This document shows positions 31,455 to 37,577 of a DNA stretch of 64,000 bases, piece after piece. The DNA lies in contig CAZCLE010000003.1 in NCBI GenBank assembly GCA_964499445.1, positions 1-64,000 on the forward strand, given 5' to 3'. Every line of letters starts with the position of its first letter. Position 1 is the first letter of the stretch. This DNA comes from GCA-2688105 sp964499445. Its GTDB lineage: Bacteria > Chloroflexota > Dehalococcoidia > Dehalococcoidales > GCA-2688105. The notes below the pieces were generated by a model. The model worked only from the letters and a program-made list of their open reading frames with translations. It was not told the DNA's origin and searched no databases. The position numbers and the translations under genes are program-made.

Positions 31455-32291
31455 ATGACCGTAAAAGTAGTTACCGATAGCAGTGCTGACCTGCCCGCCC
31501 AGTTGGTTGAGGAACTGGGGATTACCGTAGTGCCTCTGTATGTGCGCTTTGGGGAAGAGGTCTACCGTGACCGGGTGGACATCAGCGAAGACGAATTTTA
31601 CCAGAGGTTATTACGTGACCCTATCCATCCCAGCACCACGCAGCCAACTCCGCAGGATTTTGCCAATGCCTACCAGAAGCTTTCTAAAGAGGCTGACGGG
31701 ATTATTTCCATTCACATCTCCGGTAAATTGAGCGGCACCTGTAGCTCAGCACTACAGGGCAGGGAACTGGTGGAGAAGGGGTGTCCCATTGAGGTGATTG
31801 ACTCGCAGACGCTGACCATGGGTCTAGGGATGCTGGCTATTGAGGCGGATAACATGGCTAGGTCGGGGAAAAGTCTACCGCAGGTGGTGGAAGAGGTAAA
31901 ACGGATTATTCCTGGCCTCTATTTGCTTGGTCTCCTTGATACCCTCAAGTACCTGGCTCTGGGAGGGCGTATTGGTAAGGCAAAGGCACTATTAGGCTCA
32001 GTATTGAATGTGAAGCCGGTGCTAACACTGAAGGATGGAGAAGTGGTGCCGGCTGGCCAGGCTCGCACCCGGGCTAAAGGCATAGACAAGTTATTTGACT
32101 TTGTAAAAAATGCCAAAGATATTCAGGATTTATCCGTTATATATAACACCACTCCTGATGAAGCGGAGAGTCTGGCTGAGCGCATAAGTCCCATATTTCC
32201 TAAAGAACGGATTAGGCTGGCTAGACTGGGACCCGTGCTGGGGGTGCACTGCGGGCCAGGTATTTTATTTGTCGCCCTTTGGGAAAAGTGA
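31455..32291 (+). CDS. DegV-family fatty-acid-binding protein (278 aa)
   Basis: DegV fold: VVTDSSADLPAQLVEELGITVVPLYVRFGEEVYRD, the conserved TTQPTPQDFANAY with the fatty-acid contact Ser/Thr, HISGKLSGTCSSALQG, and DSQTLTMGLGMLAIEA. DegV/FakB proteins bind a fatty acid and, with the kinase FakA, channel exogenous acyl chains to PlsX; FakA is not in the window but PlsX is. Strong ribosome site and promoter; single gene. Confidence 0.9.
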   Translation: MTVKVVTDSSADLPAQLVEELGITVVPLYVRFGEEVYRDRVDISEDEFYQRLLRDPIHPSTTQPTPQDFANAYQKLSKEADGIISIHISGKLSGTCSSALQGRELVEKGCPIEVIDSQTLTMGLGMLAIEADNMARSGKSLPQVVEEVKRIIPGLYLLGLLDTLKYLALGGRIGKAKALLGSVLNVKPVLTLKDGEVVPAGQARTRAKGIDKLFDFVKNAKDIQDLSVIYNTTPDEAESLAERISPIFPKERIRLARLGPVLGVHCGPGILFVALWEK

Positions 32292-32398
32292 CCAATGTAG
32301 AGCCCGATGGTGGGGAAGGCAGCGGAAGAGCCGGTTTTTTTACGGCTACCTCTCTCCACTAGGTTAAAGCCACTTTTGGTGGTACGCTAATACACCGG

Positions 32399-32427
32399 TT
32401 CGCACTTGGGGCAAAAGTTGCTATAAT
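32399..32427 (+). promoter_or_regulatory. Promoter of the winged-helix regulator
   Basis: TTCGCA (32399-32404), 17 nt spacer, perfect TATAAT (32422-32427), about 50 nt before the regulator start codon at 32477. Confidence 0.5.
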
Positions 32428-32476
32428 GGTTGTAAAGTGAAAGTCTATTTGATTATTCATTGGGTGCGCTGAAGTC

Positions 32477-33250
32477 ATGGTGGTGATACTACGAAACAAA
32501 AATCTGGCAACAAGGTTTCAGATACTGGTGGAGATAGCTCATAGCGGGCCTAACATCCAGCAGCGAGACATTGCCCAGAAGTTAGATATTACCCCACAAG
32601 CGGTATCCGAGTACATCAGGCAATTGACCAAGGATGTCCTGCTTACCTCAGATGGTCGCTCAAGGTACAAGGTAACCAATGATGGCATAAACTGGATAAT
32701 AAAGGTGATGAAAGAGCTAAGAAGCTATGGCAGCTTCATTGAGCAAGCCATTGCCAATATCTCAGTCTGTGCCGCGGTAGCCGACTGCAATCTGGCTCAA
32801 GGGCAAACAGTGGGGCTGGAGATGAAGGATGGGCTGCTTTTCGCCACTGACCAGGTGGGTGCAGAAGCCAGGGGAATAGCGGTTTCCGATGTCAGAAAGG
32901 GAGAGGATGTTGGCGTTACTAGCATAGAGGGGATAGTAGCGCTGCAAATAGGTGAAGTAACCATCCTCAAAGTACCCGGCATTCAGAAAGGCGGTTCAGG
33001 AAAGGTTGACCTGAAACGGCTGGGGGTAGAAGTTAAGGGTAGAGCAGTCATCGCGGCTATGGGCATTGAAGCCTTAGTTGCCTTGAGACAGGTGGACGCC
33101 AGCTTCTTTATGTATGGTGCCAAGGAGGCGGCAATTGAGGCCGCTCAAAGCGGTCTACGGCCGCTAGTCGTCTGTGTTGAAGATGAAACCTCCGGTCTGA
33201 TTAAGAGACTGGAGGAGGAAAATATAGGCTACGAACTAGTTGACCTGTAG
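32477..33250 (+). CDS. Winged-helix transcriptional regulator, archaeal-like (257 aa)
   Basis: The N-terminal winged HTH (about residues 8-75: RFQILVEIAHSGPNIQQRDIAQKLDITPQAVSEYIRQL, then DGRSRYKVTNDGINWII) is MarR/ArsR-like. The C-terminal ligand-binding part has repeating small beta elements (GQTVGLEMKDGLLFA, VSDVRKGEDVGV, LKVPGIQKGGSGKV) and a final GLRPLVVCVEDETSGLIKRLEE segment. The layout resembles uncharacterised archaeal regulators. A perfect palindromic operator candidate lies about 100-150 bp downstream (33353-33407), so it may control that promoter or itself. Confidence 0.78.
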   Translation: MVVILRNKNLATRFQILVEIAHSGPNIQQRDIAQKLDITPQAVSEYIRQLTKDVLLTSDGRSRYKVTNDGINWIIKVMKELRSYGSFIEQAIANISVCAAVADCNLAQGQTVGLEMKDGLLFATDQVGAEARGIAVSDVRKGEDVGVTSIEGIVALQIGEVTILKVPGIQKGGSGKVDLKRLGVEVKGRAVIAAMGIEALVALRQVDASFFMYGAKEAAIEAAQSGLRPLVVCVEDETSGLIKRLEEENIGYELVDL

Positions 33251-33341
33251 AAAGACTCAGGACGATAGTGCCCTGAGGATTATTTACTGGTTTCCCTGGC
33301 CAGAGTCCCCACTAACCGTCTCAAAATGACCGCCATTGGCT

Positions 33342-33407
33342 TTGACAGCCATAGTTTACTTTGCTATAATCAAGTAAACTTTATTATATACAAGTATACT
33401 TGTATAT
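33342..33407 (+). promoter_or_regulatory. Consensus promoter with two nested operators
   Basis: Perfect TTGACA (33342-33347), exactly 17 nt, perfect TATAAT (33365-33370). AGTTTACTT (33353-33361) and AAGTAAACT (33372-33380) form an inverted repeat around the -10. A 22-bp perfect palindrome, centred on AAGTATACTT, follows at 33386-33407 over the expected start site. Such placement is typical of a tightly repressed promoter. No intact gene follows, only fragments. Confidence 0.75.
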
Positions 33408-33495
33408 GTTAGTAAGCAGGGGAAGAGGTTGATATATGGACTGCTGAAGGTAACGGAAAAAGGGACTACATTAAGGAGGCAAGAGTTGAAACTAG

Positions 33496-33714
33496 TCACC
33501 CGGTGAGGGTGGCACCGTACACACCAATCAAGATTATACCACAGGGACCGCAGTAACGGTAGATATCAGCGTAGATGTGGATATGACCCTCAATATCTAT
33601 ACCGAGAAGGACAGCTTTATTCGCAGCAATAAGGTAAGGGTCCTGGTAGGCGCTGGCACTGGTACGGTGAGAACCGTGATGTGGGTCTCCGGGCTGAGAT
33701 TATACTGGCGATAG
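33496..33714 (+). pseudogene. Beta-rich protein fragment without start
   Basis: An open stretch of about 72 codons between TAG 33493 and TAG 33712 reads GGTVHTNQDYTTGTAVTVDI and DVDMTLNIYTEKDSF, ending in VRVLVGAGTGTVRTVMWVSG. Alternating Thr/Val suggests a beta-sandwich repeat of a surface protein. There is no start codon at the N-terminal end, and the upstream ribosome site (AAGGAGG at 33474) leads into a 6-codon frame in another phase. It looks like the ruin of the gene once driven by the consensus promoter at 33342. Confidence 0.4.
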
Positions 33715-33817
33715 GCTTTACCATAAGACCCGACAGCGCCTACTCTTCAGTTTTTGCTGAAGCCAGCACTCCCTCTTTACAAAGCTTGGTTTTGGGGCTA
33801 AAATAGATACGATTTTG

Positions 33818-33892
33818 GCGGGTGTAACTCAGCGGAAGAGTGCTTGCTTCCCAAGCAAGACGTCGTGGGTTCGAATCCCATCACCCGCTCCA
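33818..33892 (+). tRNA. tRNA-Gly(CCC)
   Basis: Full cloverleaf: acceptor GCGGGTG/CACCCGC, D-arm ACTC/GAGT, anticodon stem CTTGC/GCAAG with loop TTCCCAA (anticodon CCC), T-arm GTGGG-TTCGAAT-CCCAT, discriminator T and an encoded CCA. It is flanked on both sides by gene fragments, as expected for a tRNA used as an integration site, but no integrase is seen. Confidence 0.95.
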
Positions 33893-33972
33893 CAAAGCTA
33901 GGCGACGACTTGCCTAGGTTTAAGAGGTAAAGCTAGGACAAAGCTATTGCTGATTTCACGAAGCTAATCAGA

Positions 33973-34140
33973 ATGAAACCCAAAGCACCCTGTGGCTACT
34001 ATAACCGGGGTTGGGCATATGCCAAAACAGGCAAGAAATTCGAAGCAATAGCGGAATTTACTGAGTTTATTAGCCTATCAGAAGACCCGGAAATAGTTGA
34101 AGAAGCCAGACAGGAAATAGAGAGCCTACATACAAAATGA
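33973..34140 (+). CDS. Short TPR-motif protein, possibly a gene remnant (55 aa)
   Basis: ATG 33973 to TGA 34138 encodes one clear tetratricopeptide repeat: CGYYNRGWAYAKTGKKFEAIAEFTEF followed by a helix, EDPEIVEEARQEIESLH. TPR units normally occur in series, so a lone 34-residue repeat suggests the truncated end of a longer TPR protein. There is no strong ribosome site. The stop overlaps the start of the next short frame by ATGA. Confidence 0.45.
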   Translation: MKPKAPCGYYNRGWAYAKTGKKFEAIAEFTEFISLSEDPEIVEEARQEIESLHTK

Positions 34141-34295
34141 GTTTATCACACGCTACACGTCACTGCACAAAGTGGCTGATTGTGCAGCTTTCTAGTTTGG
34201 GAATAATTGCCATAATAGGTGGAATTTTTGCTCTTAAAAGAAGAATCTGGGGGCTAGCGCTTACCGGGGCCTATCCGTGCCCAATTCGTGTCTAG
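34137..34295 (+). CDS. Short membrane segment, probably a truncated gene (52 aa)
   Basis: ATG 34137 overlaps the TPR stop (ATGA). The frame encodes a soluble lead, then one hydrophobic helix with LGIIAIIGGIFALKRRIWGLALTGA and stops soon after. The IGGIFALKRRxWGLALxGA segment recalls multi-helix membrane proteins of unknown function that continue with further helices, so this looks cut off. Its end overlaps the 3' end of the opposing repressor gene by 4 nt. Pairing of a TPR piece and a membrane piece next to a tRNA suggests residual DNA from an insertion or deletion. Confidence 0.35.
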   Translation: MSLSHATRHCTKWLIVQLSSLGIIAIIGGIFALKRRIWGLALTGAYPCPIRV

Positions 34296-34573
34296 TCGCC
34301 GACATGTACCTTGCCCCAGATGGCGATAGCCCGTGCCAAAGATTCAATATCAATACACTCAGGCGCCTTTCCACCTTCGAAGCAAATCTTCGTATAGTTT
34401 TTCAGTATAAGGCCAGCAACACCATCAATAGCGGAACGTACTGCCGCCAATTGGGTGATGACACTCTCGCATTCACGACCATTTTCAACCATCTTCTGAA
34501 TGCCACGAATCTGTCCCTCAGCCCTTTTAAGACGCTTGAGTAGTGTCTCTTTAGATAACGCTTCTTCAACCAT
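34292..34573 (-). CDS. CsoR/CstR-family thiol-sensing repressor (93 aa)
   Basis: DUF156 all-helical repressor: LLKRLKRAEGQIRGIQKMVENGRECESVITQLAAVRSAIDGVAG, then YTKIC. In CsoR the copper ligands are Cys-His-Cys. Here the first Cys (C35) and the later Cys (C64) are kept, but the His four residues before the second Cys is Tyr. The two-Cys, no-His pattern is that of CstR, which senses persulfides. It diverges from a tusA/dsrE-containing operon with a matching operator between them, so I infer a sulfur-species-responsive repressor. Ribosome site GGAGGG. Confidence 0.82.
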   Translation of the reverse strand: MVEEALSKETLLKRLKRAEGQIRGIQKMVENGRECESVITQLAAVRSAIDGVAGLILKNYTKICFEGGKAPECIDIESLARAIAIWGKVHVGD

Positions 34574-34609
34574 TTTGCCCTCCGTAGCAAATTAGGTTTA
34601 ATCTACTTA

Positions 34610-34639
34610 TTGACATACCATACCTCCATAGGGTATGAT
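34610..34639 (+). promoter_or_regulatory. Promoter with CsoR/CstR-type operator for the HdrA-TusA operon
   Basis: Perfect TTGACA (34610-34615) and TATGAT (34634-34639) with an 18-nt spacer. Inside the spacer lies CATACC-TCCATAG-GGTATG (34619-34637), an inverted repeat of the ATACC...GGTAT type bound by CsoR/CstR repressors. Bound repressor would cover both promoter boxes. It sits between the divergent repressor gene and the operon. Confidence 0.75.
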
Positions 34640-34723
34640 ATGTCCTTGGGTAATTCTATCAGCCTAGTCTATTTTACCACATAATATAATCAAGCTATAG
34701 TTTCGTGCCAAAAGAGTGTGATA

Positions 34724-35137
34724 ATGGATGAATTTGAGCCAAAGATTATCGGTTTCCTGTGTAATTGGTGTTCCTATGCTGGGGCTGACTTGGCTGGTAC
34801 TTCACGAACAAAATACCCGCCCAATATGAGAGTAATAAGGGTAATGTGCTCAGGCAGGGTAGACGAAAGATTAATACTGAAAGCATTTACTGCGGGCGCT
34901 GATGGTGTACTTGTTTGTGGCTGTCACCCCGGGGACTGCCACTACCAGAAAGGGAATTTGAACGCTAGAAGAAGACTTATCGGGTTAAGCCCTTTCCTGG
35001 ACACCGTAGGCATTGGCAAGGACAGGCTCAGACTGGAATGGATATCAGCATCCGAGGCTCCAAAGGTAGCTGAGACGGTAAAGAGTTTTACCCAGACCAT
35101 AAAGGATATCGGTCCTAATCCTATGGCTAGGAAGTAA
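34724..35137 (+). CDS. MvhD-like iron-sulfur subunit, first paralogue (137 aa)
   Basis: MvhD/FlpD family: PKIIGFLCNWCSYAGADLAG, VIRVMCSGRVDERLILKAFTAGADGVLVCGCHPGDCHYQKGN and WISASEAPKVAE, with five cysteines that bind a [2Fe-2S] cluster. MvhD carries electrons between HdrA and an electron-input module (hydrogenase or FdhB). The start is ATG 34724, 7 nt after AAAGAG; GTG 34718 is possible. First gene of the operon behind the CstR-type operator. Its close paralogue lies at 35847. Confidence 0.88.
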   Translation: MDEFEPKIIGFLCNWCSYAGADLAGTSRTKYPPNMRVIRVMCSGRVDERLILKAFTAGADGVLVCGCHPGDCHYQKGNLNARRRLIGLSPFLDTVGIGKDRLRLEWISASEAPKVAETVKSFTQTIKDIGPNPMARK

Positions 35138-35227
35138 TGTCCAGGAATAGCGGCAGGTTGCAATAGGGGAGTGCTTGGGTATTTTGCCCAGCTACAATAC
35201 AAAGATTCAAAAAAAGGGAGGTACAGT

Positions 35228-35581
35228 ATGGCTAAAACAGCAATTACAGTGAATGGTTCTGGACCCGGTAATATTTTCCCGGCTTTCATTGTGGGTTCAG
35301 CCGCCGCGGCGTGCGGTGATGATGTGGTGCTATTTTTCACCCCTGGCGGCGCACCAGCTCTGGTGAAAGGTGAGATCGAGAAGATGTCAGCTAAGGGTAT
35401 GCCGGACTTGAAGGAACTAGTTGAGGGTCTCCAGGTTTTGGGAGGCAGAATAATAGCCTGTGAGCTGGCAATAGAAGCTAAGGATATTAAAAAGGAAGAC
35501 TTCAGAGAAGGGGTAGAAATCATGGGCGTAACCTCGTTCTTGGGCGAAATCAGTGATGCCCAGATAACCTTCTCTTTCTAG
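35228..35581 (+). CDS. DsrE-family sulfur-relay protein (117 aa)
   Basis: DsrE/DsrF-like fold: AITVNGSGPGNIFPAFIVGSAAAACGDDVVLFFTPGGAPAL, then LQVLGGRIIACELAIEAKDI, with a Cys at each of the two positions. Family members accept and pass on persulfide sulfur, often from or to TusA, which is the next gene. GGGAGG six nt before ATG 35228 fixes this start. It is not DsrE of the DsrEFH complex, since dsrF and dsrH are absent; closer to the DsrE2/single-subunit type. The target in this operon is inferred to be the HdrA proteins. Confidence 0.82.
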   Translation: MAKTAITVNGSGPGNIFPAFIVGSAAAACGDDVVLFFTPGGAPALVKGEIEKMSAKGMPDLKELVEGLQVLGGRIIACELAIEAKDIKKEDFREGVEIMGVTSFLGEISDAQITFSF

Positions 35582-35608
35582 AATTATGACATTAAAAAGG
35601 AGGCGAAC

Positions 35609-35833
35609 ATGGCAGTACGCATTTTGGATGTCCTGGGGCTTAAGTGCCCCCAGCCAGTGCTTAAACTAGCAGCAATGGCTAAAGAGATTCCCCCGGGAGA
35701 CACCGTAGAGGTGTTGGCTGATTGCGAGTCTTTCCCTAAAGATGTACAGGTATGGTGTTCTAAGTCGGGTAAGACGCTACTTTTCTGTGTGGATGAAGGC
35801 GGGGGAAAGCACAAGGCACAAATCCAGTTCTAA
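35609..35833 (+). CDS. TusA-family sulfur carrier (74 aa)
   Basis: Complete TusA: ILDVLGLKCPQPVLKLA with the CPxP active cysteine that carries a persulfide, then IPPGDTVEVLADC and a C-terminal strand. TusA proteins shuttle sulfur between desulfurases, rhodaneses, DsrE proteins and acceptors (tRNA thiolation, Moco, Hdr-like or Dsr oxidation/reduction systems). A second cysteine pair near residues 49 and 59 is unusual for tRNA-type TusA. Position between the DsrE-like and MvhD genes places it in a dissimilatory-type relay. Confidence 0.9.
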   Translation: MAVRILDVLGLKCPQPVLKLAAMAKEIPPGDTVEVLADCESFPKDVQVWCSKSGKTLLFCVDEGGGKHKAQIQF

Positions 35834-35846
35834 CCTGGAGGTATTT

Positions 35847-36272
35847 ATGGAGGAAGGATTCACCCCCAAGATAGTTGGGTTCCTTTGTAATTGGTGTTCA
35901 TATGCTGGTGCTGACCTTGCCGGGGCAGCAAAGTTAGAAATTCCATCATCCCTCTCAGTTATCAGGGTGATGTGTTCAGGTAGAGTGGACCCAGTTCTTG
36001 TTGCCACTGCGCTTCTGCATGGAGCAGACGGTGTGCTTATTGCCGGATGTCACCCAGGTGATTGCCACTATAGAGAAGGGAATTACTATGCCCGCCGAAG
36101 ATTTGCCCTTTTGAAGAAGACACTTGAGACCTTGGGGCTGGATTCGGACAGGCTCATGCTTGCCTGGGTATCGGCATCGGAGGGACAAAGGTTCGGTGAG
36201 GTAACTAACGAATTTGCCGAGCAGATTAAGGAAATGGGCCCCAACCCCATGAAGAAAAAGAGTGCGCTATGA
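35847..36272 (+). CDS. MvhD-like iron-sulfur subunit, second paralogue (141 aa)
   Basis: Same family as the gene at 34724: KIVGFLCNWCSYAGADLAGAA, VIRVMCSGRVDPVLVATALLHGADGVLIAGCHPGDCHYREGN and WVSASEGQRFGE. The two copies agree strongly in cluster-binding regions and diverge elsewhere, indicating an old duplication kept in one operon. The start is ATG 35847 with GGAGG upstream. It is followed by the first HdrA gene, whose possible ATG 36269 would overlap its stop by 4 nt. Likely the electron link of HdrA1 or HdrA2. Confidence 0.88.
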   Translation: MEEGFTPKIVGFLCNWCSYAGADLAGAAKLEIPSSLSVIRVMCSGRVDPVLVATALLHGADGVLIAGCHPGDCHYREGNYYARRRFALLKKTLETLGLDSDRLMLAWVSASEGQRFGEVTNEFAEQIKEMGPNPMKKKSAL

Positions 36273-36286
36273 ATGGTGGAGGTGAG

Positions 36287-37567
36287 ATGAACGACAAAGG
36301 ACAAAACACCCCGGTGCTGGTTATCGGGGCTGGTATTGCCGGTATTGAGGCAAGCCTGCTGTTAGCCAACTCGGGGAGAAAGGTGTACCTCGTTGAAAAG
36401 ACTTCGTATACCGGTGGTAATGTAATAAAGTTTGAAGAGGTATTCCCCAACATGGATTGTGCCACCTGTATGATAGCCCCAAAGCAACAGGAGCTATTAG
36501 CCAATGAAAACATTGAGCTTCTGACACTTAGCGAAGTTGAAGCTGTACAGGGGTCTGTTGGAGATTTTAGTGTAAAGGTAAGAAAAAAGGCTAGTTATGT
36601 TGACTCAGAGAATTGCATTGGATGCGATGCCTGCTTTGACCCCTGTCCGGTAGAGGTAGACAATGAATTTGAAGAAAGACTCTCAAAGAGAAAGGCAATA
36701 TATATTCCTTGCGCCGGTGCCCTTCCTAATGTCCCTGCCATTGACACAGAGAACTGTCTGCGCTTCAAAGGGCAGGAATGTCAAGCCTGCCAGGAAGCTT
36801 GCATATTCGAGGCTATCGACTATACCCAGCAGGATGAGGAGCTCGAGCTTAAAGTTGGAGCAATCATCGTAGCTACTGGTTTTAAATCATTTGACCCCAG
36901 TAAAATCACCCGATATGGATATAAAAAATTAGATAATGTCTACTCTGCCATGGAGGTTGAACGAATATGTGCCTCTAATGGACCCACTCAGGGGCAGATT
37001 CTTACTAAAAGCGGTGAGCCGCCAAAGTCGGTGGCTATTATTCACTGCGTAGGACGTGAAGAGAAAGGCTATTGCTCCTCAGTATGCTGCATGGCCTCCC
37101 TCAAGCTTTCGCACTTCTTTAAGCACAAGTTGCCCGAAGTGAAGATAACTCAATTCTACTCTGAACTCTGTATTCCGGGTAAAGCCTATCAGAAGTTCTA
37201 CGAAGAGGTAAGAGAAAGCGGGGTTGATTTCATTCGGGCTACAGTAACCGAAGTTTCACAGTCAGGTAAGGAACTAGCTATCAAGTATAAAACTGAAGAC
37301 GGCAAGGAAAATACCCTAAATGCGGACATGGTTATCCTTAATCCGGCGCTTGAACCTGGAGCCGACTCATCAAAACTGGCAGAGACTCTGGGTATTCCCC
37401 AAAGCGAGGATGGATTTTTCAGTGAAAAGGCGCCGGACCTTACTCCTGTAGCTACAGCGCAAGAAGGCATATTTATTGCCGGCTGTGCCCAAGGTCCTAA
37501 AGATGTTGCCGAGACGGTGGCTGAGGCAGAAGCGGCAGCAGGAAGAATACTCGCATTATCAAGATAG
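36287..37567 (+). CDS. HdrA-like flavoprotein 1, inserted ferredoxin domain only (426 aa)
   Basis: It begins directly with the FAD-binding VLVIGAGIAGIEASLLLANSG; the N-terminal HdrA domain is missing. FPNMDCATCMIAPKQ carries two cysteines usual for HdrA. An inserted ferredoxin domain follows (CIGCDACFDPCP and CLRFKGQECQACQEAC), then the rest of the FAD fold with VGREEKGYCSSVCCMASLK and GCAQGPKDVAETVAEAEAAAGR. There is no C-terminal ferredoxin domain. HdrA binds FAD and may bifurcate electrons. I prefer ATG 36287 (GGAGGTGAG) to 36269. Its cluster set is complementary to the next gene. Confidence 0.88.
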   Translation: MNDKGQNTPVLVIGAGIAGIEASLLLANSGRKVYLVEKTSYTGGNVIKFEEVFPNMDCATCMIAPKQQELLANENIELLTLSEVEAVQGSVGDFSVKVRKKASYVDSENCIGCDACFDPCPVEVDNEFEERLSKRKAIYIPCAGALPNVPAIDTENCLRFKGQECQACQEACIFEAIDYTQQDEELELKVGAIIVATGFKSFDPSKITRYGYKKLDNVYSAMEVERICASNGPTQGQILTKSGEPPKSVAIIHCVGREEKGYCSSVCCMASLKLSHFFKHKLPEVKITQFYSELCIPGKAYQKFYEEVRESGVDFIRATVTEVSQSGKELAIKYKTEDGKENTLNADMVILNPALEPGADSSKLAETLGIPQSEDGFFSEKAPDLTPVATAQEGIFIAGCAQGPKDVAETVAEAEAAAGRILALSR

Positions 37568-37577
37568 AGGATATCAT

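Noticed and set aside
33496..33714. Intact surface protein gene
   Set aside because: No start codon, stops in both flanks, and the upstream ribosome site leads into another frame.
34292..34573. Copper-sensing CsoR
   Set aside because: The His ligand position is Tyr and no copper transporter is nearby; the CstR-like thiol sensor fits better.
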